Below, one piece after another: positions 1 to 12,000 of a stretch of DNA of 64,000 bases; position 1 is the stretch's first letter, and the number at the start of each line of letters is the position of its first letter. The notes beneath the pieces are model-generated. The model was not told the DNA's origin. It worked only from the letters and a program-made list of their open reading frames with translations, and searched no databases. The translations under genes and the position numbers were made by a program. The stretch comes from a virus: IMG/VR virus record IMGVR_UViG_3300024255_000006, positions 62,001-126,000 of that record; one strand, given 5' to 3'.

Positions 1-2
1 CT

Positions 3-608
3 GATCATCAAAGTGGGCATGGAGAATTTGTTGAGGGCGTCTGGGTATCGGCAAAATCGATACCAGGGCGTGCTTTTTATTTTGAGACTTATCTCCCACA
101 ATACGGGGCAATGTATGATAAGTTACCAATTAGTGCGTTTCTCCGAACGCCGAAAACTCCGACAATTGATATGGGACTGGAGAATCTGCAATTTTGGAAT
201 TGCATGGACTATGGCGTCGTATGCATGAATAAGGGATTTGTGTCGAGCATGACTGCCGAAGTTAGAACTCGTAACTTTGGATACATGAAAGGTCAATATC
301 TGTTAACATTGGATAACTACCATGCAAACATCGATGTTATAGATAACAACGTAAGTGAAACTCCTGCAGAGCACAAGTCTCACAACTGTATAGAATTAGA
401 GAATGGTCAGTTTGGATTATATCCTAATAACAGGATGCGTCTATATGACCTCTCTATCACGCCTGAAGTACCTTTAACTCCAGATTTCAAGGTATCTACC
501 ATAAAATACCAAGTTGAGAATACTGAGGGTTGGGGACGTTTAGGAGACACTGATGAATATTTCTGGGAAACACAACAGGAGAAAGAAAATGGGCAACAGC
601 AGAGTTGA
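3..608 (+). CDS. Conserved cyanophage-type protein, 5' end cut by window
   Basis: The reading frame is open from base 3, so the true start lies upstream. The visible part is 201 residues. I do not recognise a named family. It is soluble, rich in Tyr, Asn and Phe, with no membrane segment, and reads like a compact globular C-terminal domain (for example GRAFYFETYLPQYG near the start and STIKYQVENTEGWGRLGD near the end). It sits just upstream of the gp25-gp6 wedge genes, where T4-like cyanophages carry baseplate hub and accessory genes, so a virion or assembly role is likely by position only. The end overlaps the next gene by 20 bases. Confidence 0.75.
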   Translation, partial: DHQSGHGEFVEGVWVSAKSIPGRAFYFETYLPQYGAMYDKLPISAFLRTPKTPTIDMGLENLQFWNCMDYGVVCMNKGFVSSMTAEVRTRNFGYMKGQYLLTLDNYHANIDVIDNNVSETPAEHKSHNCIELENGQFGLYPNNRMRLYDLSITPEVPLTPDFKVSTIKYQVENTEGWGRLGDTDEYFWETQQEKENGQQQS

Positions 609-792
609 TAAAGGTCAAAACTTCATCGATGAGGGAAAGACTTTAATTACTGAGACTGACTCTGATCGGTATCTAGATCAAGCAGCACGTCAACGTAGAT
701 CAAAGAAAAAAGAAGAACTCTATCCAATGCCTGAAGAACGTCGCAGCAGTGCTGGTGGATATGACGATTTTATAGAGCGTTGGACTGAGTGA
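589..792 (+). CDS. Small charged protein upstream of gp25
   Basis: It encodes 67 residues. I chose the ATG at 589 because an AGGAG ribosome-binding site lies at 578-582, six bases upstream. A longer version from the ATG at 553 lacks such a site and would overlap the upstream gene more. The protein is hydrophilic and strongly charged (QAARQRRSKKKEE in the middle), has no membrane segment and looks partly disordered. No function can be assigned. It is probably co-transcribed with the gene before it. An ACTAAATA late-promoter-like box covers its stop codon and would serve gp25. Confidence 0.75.
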   Translation: MGNSRVDKGQNFIDEGKTLITETDSDRYLDQAARQRRSKKKEELYPMPEERRSSAGGYDDFIERWTE

Positions 793-799
793 CTAAATA
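792..799 (+). promoter_or_regulatory. Late-promoter box ACTAAATA before gp25
   Basis: ACTAAATA resembles the T4 late-promoter element TATAAATA. It lies 24 bases before the GTG start of gp25, matching the spacing of similar boxes before other unit heads in this window. No -35 element is expected for this promoter class. Confidence 0.5.
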
Positions 800-822
800 A
801 AAAGACGGTCATATAGTGTGTA

Positions 823-1218
823 GTGCCTACAGTAAACCCATTTAAGGATTTATCATTATCTTTTGGAAGAAATAAGGTTACAGATGACCTTCTTCTGAAG
901 AAAGATGATGCTGCTGTAAAACAGGCAGTGCAAAACATTATTTTGACGAATAAAGGAGAACGTCTATATGATGATCAGTATGGATCTAACGTTAGATCTT
1001 ACTTGTTTGAACCATTAGACTTAGCGACATCCAGTTCAATCTCTGATGAAATCAGGGGTGCATTAAGCAGGTATGAGCCAAGAATTATAATTACTCAGCT
1101 GTTAGTAGAACCAGATTTTGCTAACAATGGGTTTGAAGTTATTTTGGAATTTGTGATTCAAGGACGTTCCGATATCCCACCACGTTCCATTGAGTTCTTT
1201 CTCAACCGTACTCGATAA
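823..1218 (+). CDS. 25: gp25 baseplate wedge subunit
   Basis: This 131-residue protein belongs to the gp25/TssE-like family, small components of the baseplate wedge in contractile tails. The family's Glu-Pro-Arg signature is present as SRYEPRI near residue 89. The length equals that of T4 gp25 (132). In T4, gp25 joins the gp6-gp7 core bundle of the wedge and helps trigger sheath polymerisation. The start is a GTG; no ATG lies nearby in frame. The stop codon overlaps the start of gp6 (TAATG), so the two are probably translationally coupled. The late-promoter box at 792-799 is the likely driver. Confidence 0.95.
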   Translation: MPTVNPFKDLSLSFGRNKVTDDLLLKKDDAAVKQAVQNIILTNKGERLYDDQYGSNVRSYLFEPLDLATSSSISDEIRGALSRYEPRIIITQLLVEPDFANNGFEVILEFVIQGRSDIPPRSIEFFLNRTR

Positions 1219-3023
1219 TGCCTTATACTCAAGTAGCAAATTTAGACTTTGCAGACATTAAAACGTCCCTGATTGATTACATGAGGGGGAACTCGGATTT
1301 CACTGACTATGATTTCCAAGGATCTGCAATATCTACATTATTAGATGTGTTAGCATATAACACGTACTATACAGCATTCAACACTAACATGGTGGTGAAT
1401 GAACTGTTCTTAGATTCTGCTACGTTAAGAGATAACGTTATCTCCCTAGCAAAGCAAATTGGATATCGTCCTAGATCCTCAACTGCACCAAAAGCAACAG
1501 TCAACTTTCAAGTTAACTACACTGGATCAGGAACAGCACCTGATGGTGTGAAATTAAAGAAAGGAACTGGATTTCTAACTAACTTTGACGATACCCTCTA
1601 TCAATTCGTCACTATCGATGACCAGGAGTCACCTCTAAACGGTGGTATTGCTGACTTTGGTGATATTGATGTCTATGAAGGAACATTAATCACACAGTCG
1701 TTTACGATCAACACAGGACTTAAGAACCAAAGATTCATTTTACAAAATAGTGGATTAGATACATCATCAATTCGTGTAAGAGTATACCCACAAGAGAACG
1801 ACACCACCTACGTCACATACAACGCAGCAGATAACATTCTAGATCTCAACGGTTCATCTCAAGTCTTCTTTGTTGAGGAGATTGAAGATGAGCAGTATGA
1901 GGTCTTTTTTGGTGATGGAGTATATGGTAAGAAACTTACTAATGGTAACTTCATTGAGGTTTCATATCTGGTAACGTCAGCAGCTGCTACAAATGGCGCT
2001 AAGACGTTTTCATTCTCAGGTATTATTACTCCAAAAACAGGTAGTGCGAACTTCTCGTACACAACGTCTATATCAACCGTAGATGCCGCTGCAGGCGGTG
2101 CTGACCCAGAGTCTGTAGCATCTATTAAAAAGTCTGCTCCTAGGGCATTTGCATCGCAAGACAGAGCGGTTACAGCAGCAGACTACGAGTCAATTGTAAG
2201 AAAGGTTTACCCAGCGATCTCAGACATCATTACTTTTGGTGGTGAAGAGGACGATCCCCCCGAGTTTGGTAAAGTCAAGGTCGCAGTGAAACCACAAGAT
2301 GCAATTGCTCTATCGTCTTATACTAAGAACGAGATCAAAACAAAACTTAAGGATTATGCTATCGCATCAGTGACTGTTGATATTATTGATCCGTCAATAA
2401 TATATGTTGAACTAAACTCAAAGGTTAGTTATAAAAAGTCGTTAACAACATTATCAAAGAAAGAAATTGCAGGTAGAGCAACAACTGCAGTTGAAGATTA
2501 TCTATCATCAGCAGAAACAGAGAAGTTTAATGGTAGATTCCGTCATAGTAAATTTGCATCTGTAATTGATGGTGCAGATCGTGCTATTACATCAAACGTA
2601 ACTGAAGTAACACTAAGAAAAGATTTCTATCCTACCCTTAATTCTACTTTCTATTACGAGTTGTGTTATCTAAACACATTTAAGGATTCTTGTGACGAAC
2701 CAGTCATGAAATCTACTGGGTTTGTAGTCAGTGAATATCCTTCCTACACAGTCTATTTGGAAGACGATACCCTGGGTAAAATTGACCTATATAGACTGAA
2801 TGCCCTGACTGGCGAGAAGATTTATGTGAAGAAAGCAATTGGAGATATTAACTACTCCAAAGGCGAAATTAAATTATATAATTTGACCATCATTCAAGGT
2901 AGTTTTTCGGATAATAAGATTGAAGTTCGCGTAGATCCTGCGTCGAGAGACGTAAATGCTGTTCGTGAAGTTTATCTAGACGTTGATATCTCAAAATCCA
3001 ATTTTAGTGCGGTTCCAGAATGA
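1218..3023 (+). CDS. 6: gp6 baseplate wedge subunit
   Basis: This 601-residue protein is the gp6/J-like wedge component. The N-terminal block is typical of cyanophage gp6 (YDFQGSAISTLLDVLAYNTY around residues 32-51, then LFLDSATLRDNVISLAKQIG), and the C-terminal half carries the dimerisation region. T4 gp6 is 660 residues. In T4, gp6 dimers link neighbouring wedges into the baseplate's inner ring and bind gp25, gp53 and gp7. The gene starts on the last base of the gp25 stop and ends in an ATGA overlap with the giant gene that follows, so the wedge genes form one coupled operon. Confidence 0.95.
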   Translation: MPYTQVANLDFADIKTSLIDYMRGNSDFTDYDFQGSAISTLLDVLAYNTYYTAFNTNMVVNELFLDSATLRDNVISLAKQIGYRPRSSTAPKATVNFQVNYTGSGTAPDGVKLKKGTGFLTNFDDTLYQFVTIDDQESPLNGGIADFGDIDVYEGTLITQSFTINTGLKNQRFILQNSGLDTSSIRVRVYPQENDTTYVTYNAADNILDLNGSSQVFFVEEIEDEQYEVFFGDGVYGKKLTNGNFIEVSYLVTSAAATNGAKTFSFSGIITPKTGSANFSYTTSISTVDAAAGGADPESVASIKKSAPRAFASQDRAVTAADYESIVRKVYPAISDIITFGGEEDDPPEFGKVKVAVKPQDAIALSSYTKNEIKTKLKDYAIASVTVDIIDPSIIYVELNSKVSYKKSLTTLSKKEIAGRATTAVEDYLSSAETEKFNGRFRHSKFASVIDGADRAITSNVTEVTLRKDFYPTLNSTFYYELCYLNTFKDSCDEPVMKSTGFVVSEYPSYTVYLEDDTLGKIDLYRLNALTGEKIYVKKAIGDINYSKGEIKLYNLTIIQGSFSDNKIEVRVDPASRDVNAVREVYLDVDISKSNFSAVPE

Positions 3024-6000
3024 ACTTAAAGACTAGAAATATTTCATCGCTGATTGAAAGTCAGCTACCTAGTTTTATTTTAGAAGACTATGAACTTTTT
3101 GGTAAGTTCTTGAAGTCTTATTATGCTCAGCAAGAACTGAGTGGTGGAGTTCTGGACATTATTTTAAACCTCACCAAATATCGTGATATCAATTTTTATG
3201 ATAAAGAAGTTCTAACAGAGTCTACAAAAACTGTTGGTATCACTGGGATCTCAGAGACTACTGTTACTGTAGACAGCACCGAAGGATTCCCAAAACAAGG
3301 TCTCATTAAATTGGGCGATGAGATTGTATTCTATGCATCAAAAACTGCAACATCATTCCAATCAGTCACCAGAGGTGTAAGTGGTAACACCACGTTAGGT
3401 GACCTGTATTCTAACAGTAAGTTTGTTTCAACTACTGCAGCATCCCATGCTGATGATACAGTTGTTGAGAACATTAGTAATTTATTTTTGTATGCTCTAA
3501 TTAAGAGTTTTGAGTCTGAGTATCTCGCTGGTATCCCAGAAAAGTATCTGAGAGGTGAGATCGATAAGAGAACTCTAATTAAGAACATCTCTTCATTCTA
3601 CAAATCAAAAGGAACCAAGCGTTCCATTCAGTTTATCTTTAATTGCCTCATCAGTAGTGATGATACTGATGTATTCTTTCCAAAAGAGACCACCTTAAAA
3701 GCATCAGAGTCTGACTGGTCTAGAGTTTACTCATTAAGAGTTATTGCTTTAAGTGGAAATCCAGAAACGTTAATTGGAAAAAGAGTTACCCAGTCTGGTA
3801 CTTCATACGCATCTGCTGTTGTTGATAATGCTTTGAAAGAGCAGATTGTAGATGATGTCCAAATGTGGGACATCATTCTTGCTGAAAATTCGGTCAATAA
3901 CGTATTTCAAATAGCAAACAAAACATTCCTAACAAAAGATCTCCAATCATCGGATACTGTAGGGGATAAGATCGAGGTTGATTCAACTTTTGGGTGGGAC
4001 AAAGAAGGACTCATTTATATTAATGGAGAAAGAATTGAATATTCTTCTAAGACTATAAGACATTTTGTTATTAAGTCTAGATCTTTATCAACTACACATG
4101 CATCTGGAGCAAAACTGTATAGTAATATCACAATTGATTCTGGTAATGTAAAGTTGCTCCCTCTAGGAGTTACTTACAACTTACAACCACAGGGAGCAAT
4201 CCCATATGGTGTCGAAGGTGAAATTATTACTGTTGAAAAGTCTGGATTTGATACGGTAGATCCTATCGTTAAAAAATCTAATAATACTATTAGATGGATG
4301 CTCCCAACATCATCGTCAACGATTCAAAGTGATGATCCTAGAACAATTGCTGCTAACGTAGACACTATTCCTGGTATTAGTGCATTCTTTGAAGATAAAG
4401 AAAACTATTACATTTGTTGCAGTGGATTCCCATTAGGAAGAAAGATCTTTTTCAATCAAACTATTAGTGCAGACAAAACTCCAATTGATCAAGCACTATT
4501 GAGAACTATTCGCAAGAAAGCAGAAACGACTACAGAAATATATGCTACTCCTAGAAAAGATGTAGGTATTTTTATAGATGGTTCTATTGCTTATAGTTAC
4601 AAGCATGAAGAAGGTGTTCTTTTTGGAAAACTAACTAGAATCGAAGTTACGAATCAAGGATCTGGATATGCTAGACCACCATTCGTATTAATCAATAATA
4701 CACCATACAAAGCATCTGCAAATCTTTCTGGTAACGTTGTTGAATCTGTTAATATCATAGACGAAGGAAATTACACTACAACTCCACAAGTAGAAATTAT
4801 TTCTGGTAGAAACGCAGTTTTAACTCCAGTTGTTACTTTAGGAAAAATCACGAGTATTGTGATTACTGATCCTGGTGAATATTATTCTGCACCACCAACG
4901 ATTAGAATTACTGATAGATTAGGAAGAGGTAGATTTGCGGATTACGTTGCTACTGTATCTGCGAGTGGTCAAATTACAGAAGTAACGCAAATTAACACTG
5001 GTAACTTCTATACTGCGGGTAAAGTATTAGTAGAAGTTATCCCATCAGGAAGCAATGCAGAGGCGGAAGCGTCTATCTATGAATGGATAAAGAATAGATA
5101 TACAGTAGTAGGAACAGATATTGATAGTGAATATGGATTCTCTTTCAATAACTCAGCAGGATTTAATACTTATGGTGTTCTCTCATATGCGCCATCGTTA
5201 AAAACATCTCTATCTGATAATGGAGTTTCACATTCCCCAATCATCGGATTCGCCTATGATGGTAATCCCATTTATGGTCCTTATGGATACACTGTTGCTA
5301 CCGATTCGTCAACCGCCATCAGACGAATGGAAAGTGGTTATCGACAAAGGGCGTCTAGAACAAATGGTCCTTCTGCAACCACATATCCAATCGGAACTTT
5401 TATACAAGACTATTATTATGCGGATAGACTTGGAGATCTAGACAGAAATAATGGTAGGTTTTGTGTTACACCAGAATATCCAAATGGTGTGTATGCATAC
5501 TTTGTTACTCTAAATGCATCTCTACAACCAGAATTTCCATATTTACTAGGGGAAAATTTCTATTCACTACCTCTTACAGCAAACTACCAAGAGTTCCAAA
5601 CACATGCTGATCTTCCATTAGATGCAGTTAGACTAAGAACTCAGAGCACTCCTCAAAATGGTATCGTTACTAGAGCAAAAGTAAAGGATGTTTCTACAGG
5701 TAGTATTGATAAAATCAAAACATATGATTCTTCTGATAATTTCTCTGTAGGATCTAGTATTGTTTTTGATAACTCCCAGACTGGTGGATCTGATGCTGCT
5801 GGTTTAGTATCTTCTGTTAATGGTAAAACAGTTTCTTCTCTGCAAGCAACTGATACACAAAGAGTTGCAACGATTCAGATTGCAGAAAGTTGCTTTATTT
5901 ATGATGGAGATGCAATTACTCAATCTAGCACTGGTGTAACAGGAACTGTTGTTGGTGATGTATTGGACGATAAGTTTATTGTTCTTGAGAATGTAACAGG

Positions 6001-9000
6001 AGTTTTTGATGCTACTGGTCTTGTAGATTCATCAACTCTTACTTTAAATGTTGTTTTGAATACGAATGCAACATTCACCGCTGGTGCTATTGTTACACTT
6101 ACTGATGGTGATAACGATGTTGCTACTGGGGAGATTGTACTCTCTACAGAAAGAAGAAACTCAGTAAAAATTAAGGTTATTAGTGGAACATTTGATCAAT
6201 TTGTAGGTAGTGGATATTATTTAAGAAGTAATAATCTTTTGAACACTATTGGTGCTGAGATCTTAAGCACTTCTAGTCTCAGTACAGATTTAGTTCCATT
6301 TATTGTCGATACTAATGTTACTCTAGTAACTACAAGCACAAATCATGGATTGGGTATTGGTAGTAAAATTAATGTAAAAATTAACCCAGATGATTCAGTT
6401 GCAACGAAAACATATCATGTACAATTAGGTGCAACTCAAGAAATTGAACTAACACAACCAATTTTTGTAACTGCTATTAACGATGCTGGGTTAGGAAGAG
6501 GAGATTTAGTAAATGGAGGATTTGATTACGCTACTAATACTTACACTGATGTAGAGTTGATTTTTGTAAATCAGACGGCAACTAGAGAAGATTTGGGTGC
6601 AGTTGGAGATGCTAATAATGCAGAAGCAACCATTGTTGTATCAGACATTAACAATACAGGTTTAGGATCTGTAACTAGTGTAACTATTACTACAAAAGGA
6701 TCTGGTTATGTTAAGGGTGATGTTCTAACTGTAGAAGATTCTGCATTGAATAGATCAACATCTTCTACCAACACGCAAAGATTACGCTTCGTAGTTGATC
6801 ATATTGGATTTGCTGCTGGAGAAACTATATTAAAACTTGAAGATGTATCTGAACTAGCAGTAAATGATCTTTTGCAAATTGGAGAAGAAATCGTAACGGT
6901 TACTGCCGTTTCTGAAGGTGATAAGACAGTAACGATTGATAGAGCACAAGAAAAAACCGAAGACATTGATCATTTTGATAATGAAGAAGTTTCTCTTTAT
7001 AACTCAAGATATAACTTCACTGTAGGATCTCAAATCGCAATTACTGGTAATGCGTCTCTTGATCCTGTTATTCTATCATACACGGGCAATAAACTGATTG
7101 TTGAGCACAATCAACTATTCTTTAGTTCGGGATCTTACAATGATTATAAGATCGGATCTGGATCTAGTTTCTTTGATAACAGTTCTCCAAAGAGACTGGT
7201 GAATATTGATGTAGCGTCGGATTTCTTGATTGTTACGAAGATTTCTTCGTCTGCTTCAGGACCATTTGAAGTATCTCCAAATATTCAGTTCCAAGAATAT
7301 TATCAATACAGATTTGATCTATCTCATTCAACAAATTCTCTGTCTGAGTTCTTAATTTCTCCAAGTAAGCAAGACAACATCATTGCACCTGAATTAGTAC
7401 GTGTCGGTACTCCTGGACAATCTGGCGCATATGTCTATGCTAAATTTGGATATGGTCCAAGAACGGGAACTGTTAATTTAGCAGGAACATTAACCGAAAG
7501 AAGAGAAAGACTATATCAAAGATATTATTATAAGTCAATTGTTACCACAGACTCATCTGGTAATCAGTCAATTCGTATTGGTCCTACCAGTGTTATTGAA
7601 GATCGTGATAACTACATTGAAATTATTAATGATCCCCTCCAAGGACAGCAAAGTGTTGTATATGTAACACCAACACGTTTTGTATACTCTATGGGAACTG
7701 GATCTACACCAGAGTGGTATGGAACTGGTAATATTAAATACAGCACAACCACTACAGGAGCAGTTGGTTCAATTAATAAGGTAACTGTTTCAAATCTTGG
7801 ATCTGGATACAAGAAAGTTCCTCTTGTTTTAGGTGCTACCTTAAAGAAAGCATTTGAAGCAACAGTTACTGCTAATTGGGACGCAGTAAATCAAAATATC
7901 GCAACTGTTACAATCAACACTTCTGGTCAAAATTACTCTAAACCAAAAATTGTTGTTATCGATGGTGATGGTACAGAAGCAGATTTTGAGGTATTGAAAT
8001 CTTTTGATAACAAGGTTTCTGGTGTACGTGTAATCAATAAAGGAAAGAACTATACATATCAACCAAAACTAAGAGTTATTGAAAGTGATGTTAGAGTTTT
8101 CGCTCTAGGATCAAACATCGGTACGGTCAAGAATGCTGAGATTGAATTTAGTGGATCTGGAGTATGGAATGATACTTCTATTCTAAGAAAACACTCTGCT
8201 AGTGTTGGTATGGTTGTTGATACTACAGACACTTTCTTGCAGGGTGAAAGAGTAGAGCAAGGTTCTTCTTATGGTCTTGTATCTCTAGATGGATGGAGAA
8301 CAGGATCAAATATTCTAAAAGTATCCGTACAGAATGGAGAATTTGTTGCTGGTAAAACAATTACTGGTATTATAAGTGGTGCTTCTGGAATTGTAAATGA
8401 AGTTCTCATTACTGATTTTGATTTAGATTTAAGATCATACTATGATAACTTAGGAAGATATCTGTCTGATAAAGGAAAAGTTGGCGTCAAAACACACCGT
8501 ATTGCCGATAACAAGTTTTATCAAGACTACTCATATGTAATTGAGTCTACTTCTGGTATCAATAATTGGAAGGAACTAGTAAAAGAGTCTGTTCACCCAG
8601 CAGGATTTAATCTCTTTGGCGAGTTGAATGTTAACTCACAAGGAACTGTAAGACTACAACCAGAACCAAGGATTTCACAAATTAGCACACTTAAGTTGTG
8701 GGATAAAGATATAAACAAAGTTACTGTTAGTTCTAAGATTGTGAAGAAAAAAATCACAATCAACAAAGTAGAAGATAGCAATATTAAAGAAGGATCTGGA
8801 TCTGTTGTTCAAAAAGCATTTGATTCTGCTGCTTTGACTGCTAGAGAAATCTATATTGGTCCAACATTTACTGGTACATTTGGTACTAGTGGAAATGTTA
8901 GTGGTAATAGAACGTTTACTATCTACGATAAAAAGACAAATGATCCCATCACGCCATACAATGAAATGGCGCTTACTATTACATTAGATGGTATTCTTCA

Positions 9001-12000
9001 AGAACCAGAAACTTCGTATACTGTTTCAGGAAATACGATTACTTTCGCTAAATCTCCATTAGGTTCAAGGACTGATAATGGTGCAGTGATTCCTGCTCAA
9101 AAATTTGTTGGTAGATTATTCCAGTTTAAGGATAACGTAAAGAACGCACAATACCTCAAAAAAATTAGACCTATCTTCCAACAAGGAGGAACTTGGATTG
9201 ATGCTGCTAATCAGATTAAATTTAATCGACAGTTTATTGTTGAGGAAGCAATCGGATATGCAAAGGCGACTTATCCCAATCTAGCATGGAACCAATTAGA
9301 GTCTAAGTGCTCTAGAGATATTGGTCTCATTGTAGACGCATATGAACACGATGTTAGATTTGGTGGAAACTGGAAGACAATCCAGGCAGCAGAGTCTTAT
9401 TTCAATAACGGTAACTTAGCGTATATCAATGCTCAGTTAACAGAAAGTATTGCAACATATAAGTATGCAACTTCACTGTGTGTTGCTGCAATGAGAAATT
9501 GGGATCTTTCTTTAGATGGATGTACAATTACTGCAGGATCTGATCTTATCACAGTTCCAACAACATTGGGTCTGGCGGTTGGAATGGATGTTAGTAGTGG
9601 AGCACAGTTCTACCCAGGAACAAAATTACTAGAGATTCTTAGCGACACAGAAGTTAGAGTATCGAATCCTGGTAATTTTAATTACAGTCCTAATATTATT
9701 TCGACCACAGTTGTTACATCAACAAATGTTACCTATGGTCCAACCACCGTTACAAATACAGGTCTTCTACATGTTGGTATTCCATCGACAGTTACTATTA
9801 CAAGTACTGTAAACAACATTGACCAAGTTACATTCTCTTTCAGCAGAATCAACAATGGAACATTTATGGATGCTGCTAATTTGATTGAGAAGAATAAAGA
9901 GTATATCAAGGAAGAAACTCTCGGATGGGTCAAGGCAACTTATCCTTCATTAGTTATTCCTAATGAAGCGAAATGTACCAGAGATACTGGATATCTAGTT
10001 GATGCATTTGTATACCATCTCAGATATGGAGGAAATGCAAACGTCGTAGATTTTGGTGAGAGATATTGGGTAGGAAACAAGTTGTCCTACATCAATACAG
10101 AATTTACCGAGAGTAAAGGTGCATATAGACATGCTACTGGTTTGATGGTTAAGGCAATGAGAAATAATCTCACTACTGGTACATATACATCTATTGTTCC
10201 TTTTACAGATACATCTATTTTTTCAGATCCTGCTAGTTCATATACATCTACTTGTGCTCAAGTTGAACAAACTCTCAACACTTACATCGACATTGTTGAC
10301 GAAGTTCTAAACAAAGGAACTAACATCGTTGAAGTTTCTGATGAGAATAGTCAACGTTCAGGTAACTATACTTCAACTCTAACTTACTCTAACAATAATA
10401 TTCTAGCAGATAGTCTTTTTGCAGAATGTGCTATTGTACAATCTGCTTTAGGATCACTCTTCGACAACATTAGCGATGTCTTAAATGCTCAGACAGTAGA
10501 CACTGCATTACCCGATTATTTTGACGGAGAAAATGTTGATTTTGAATTGTATTACACTGATAACACACCAGTTAAAACATCTAAAAATGAAGATTTATTC
10601 GTAGGTGTAAATGGGGTGTTCCAGAGTGCAAAATATGATGCTACATTCCCAAGAAATAACGCTTATCATATTGTAAGATCTTCTGTAGCATCTGAACCAG
10701 ATAGAATTGTTTTCGCAGAACCACCAAAATGGGAGCAATCTCTCAATACAATTTTGGTACAAGAACCACTTGCAGTAGAAAAATTCTTTGCACATAATTT
10801 AGGTAAGTATCTGCGTCTATCAATTCAGTCAGAAAACTTCAATGGAAAGACTCTAGGATCTTTCACTATGAGAAATGAGGAGACTGGTGATGTTGTTATT
10901 GTTGATGACGATAGATTCTTGCTCGTGTTCCTTGACGGTGTTCTACAAGAAAGAGAAAGAGCGTACACAATTAATGAATCGAGTATCACATTTAAGCAAG
11001 CTCCAAGATCAGGACAAAAAGTAAATATTGTTCTTCTCATTGGAGATTCTGTAGATCAACTTCTTAGTGCTTATAATTTTGAATCAAGCAAGTTTTATAA
11101 TGAAATTGCAGTATCTGTTACTGGTGGATCTGCTGAGTACGCTACATTCAAAGAAAATATTAGAGAACGTTCTATCATCTATCAATTAGATAGTGGCGTC
11201 TATAAAACTCTAGGAATGTTTAAAAATCATCAACCTACTACTGGTGGATGGAAATTCCGTATGCTAGCACACAATCCAGACATCGATTTATCTCAACCAA
11301 TCAGAATTGCATCAACTGTTGATATCGTCAATTCTTCATATACATCGATTGATCTTGCTGCTCTCTCAACTAGTATAGATTATGTTGTGGATTCTGATAG
11401 TAATAGAGTCCTCAGAAAAGATACTACATCTTGGTTGTATGATGTTGTAAAACCAACCATCACTGGACTTGAACCTGGAGATCAAATTAAGCTTGATGGT
11501 GAGACAGAATTCAGAACCGTCAAGAAAACTCCAAATACATTGACCGCTCTAGACTATGCTTCTAATTCGGATATTTCCGATACTCTTGGAACTGTTAGCG
11601 TATCAAATTATAATGGAGTTCAAAGAGGAGAAGGACTTGATGTAGTAGCTACTGTAACTAATGGTGTTGTTACTAGTTTAACTTGGAATAAGAGAGACTA
11701 TTCGAGAAACCCAGATGCTTATCAATACAATACTGCACCTACTCTCGTTTTTGAACCTGTTGATCAAAATGGTGGCGGTGCTAGGGCATATGTTATTGTT
11801 AGTGGTGGTGAAATTATCGATGTTATTCTTGACCATGGTGGTAGTGGTTACACTTCTTCTCCTATCGTCAATGTAACAAGAAGATACAAGATCAAGAAGA
11901 AAAAGAGAACCATTGATACCAAATATACTATTGGTGTCCAAGGCAAAACTTCTGGTGGATTTAACACATATGCAACTCTAGTCCGCACACCAACTAATAA

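Noticed and set aside
13-228. A 71-codon frame at the window start
   Set aside because: It overlaps the longer open frame from base 3 that continues to 608 with a clear protein-like sequence; it is a shadow.
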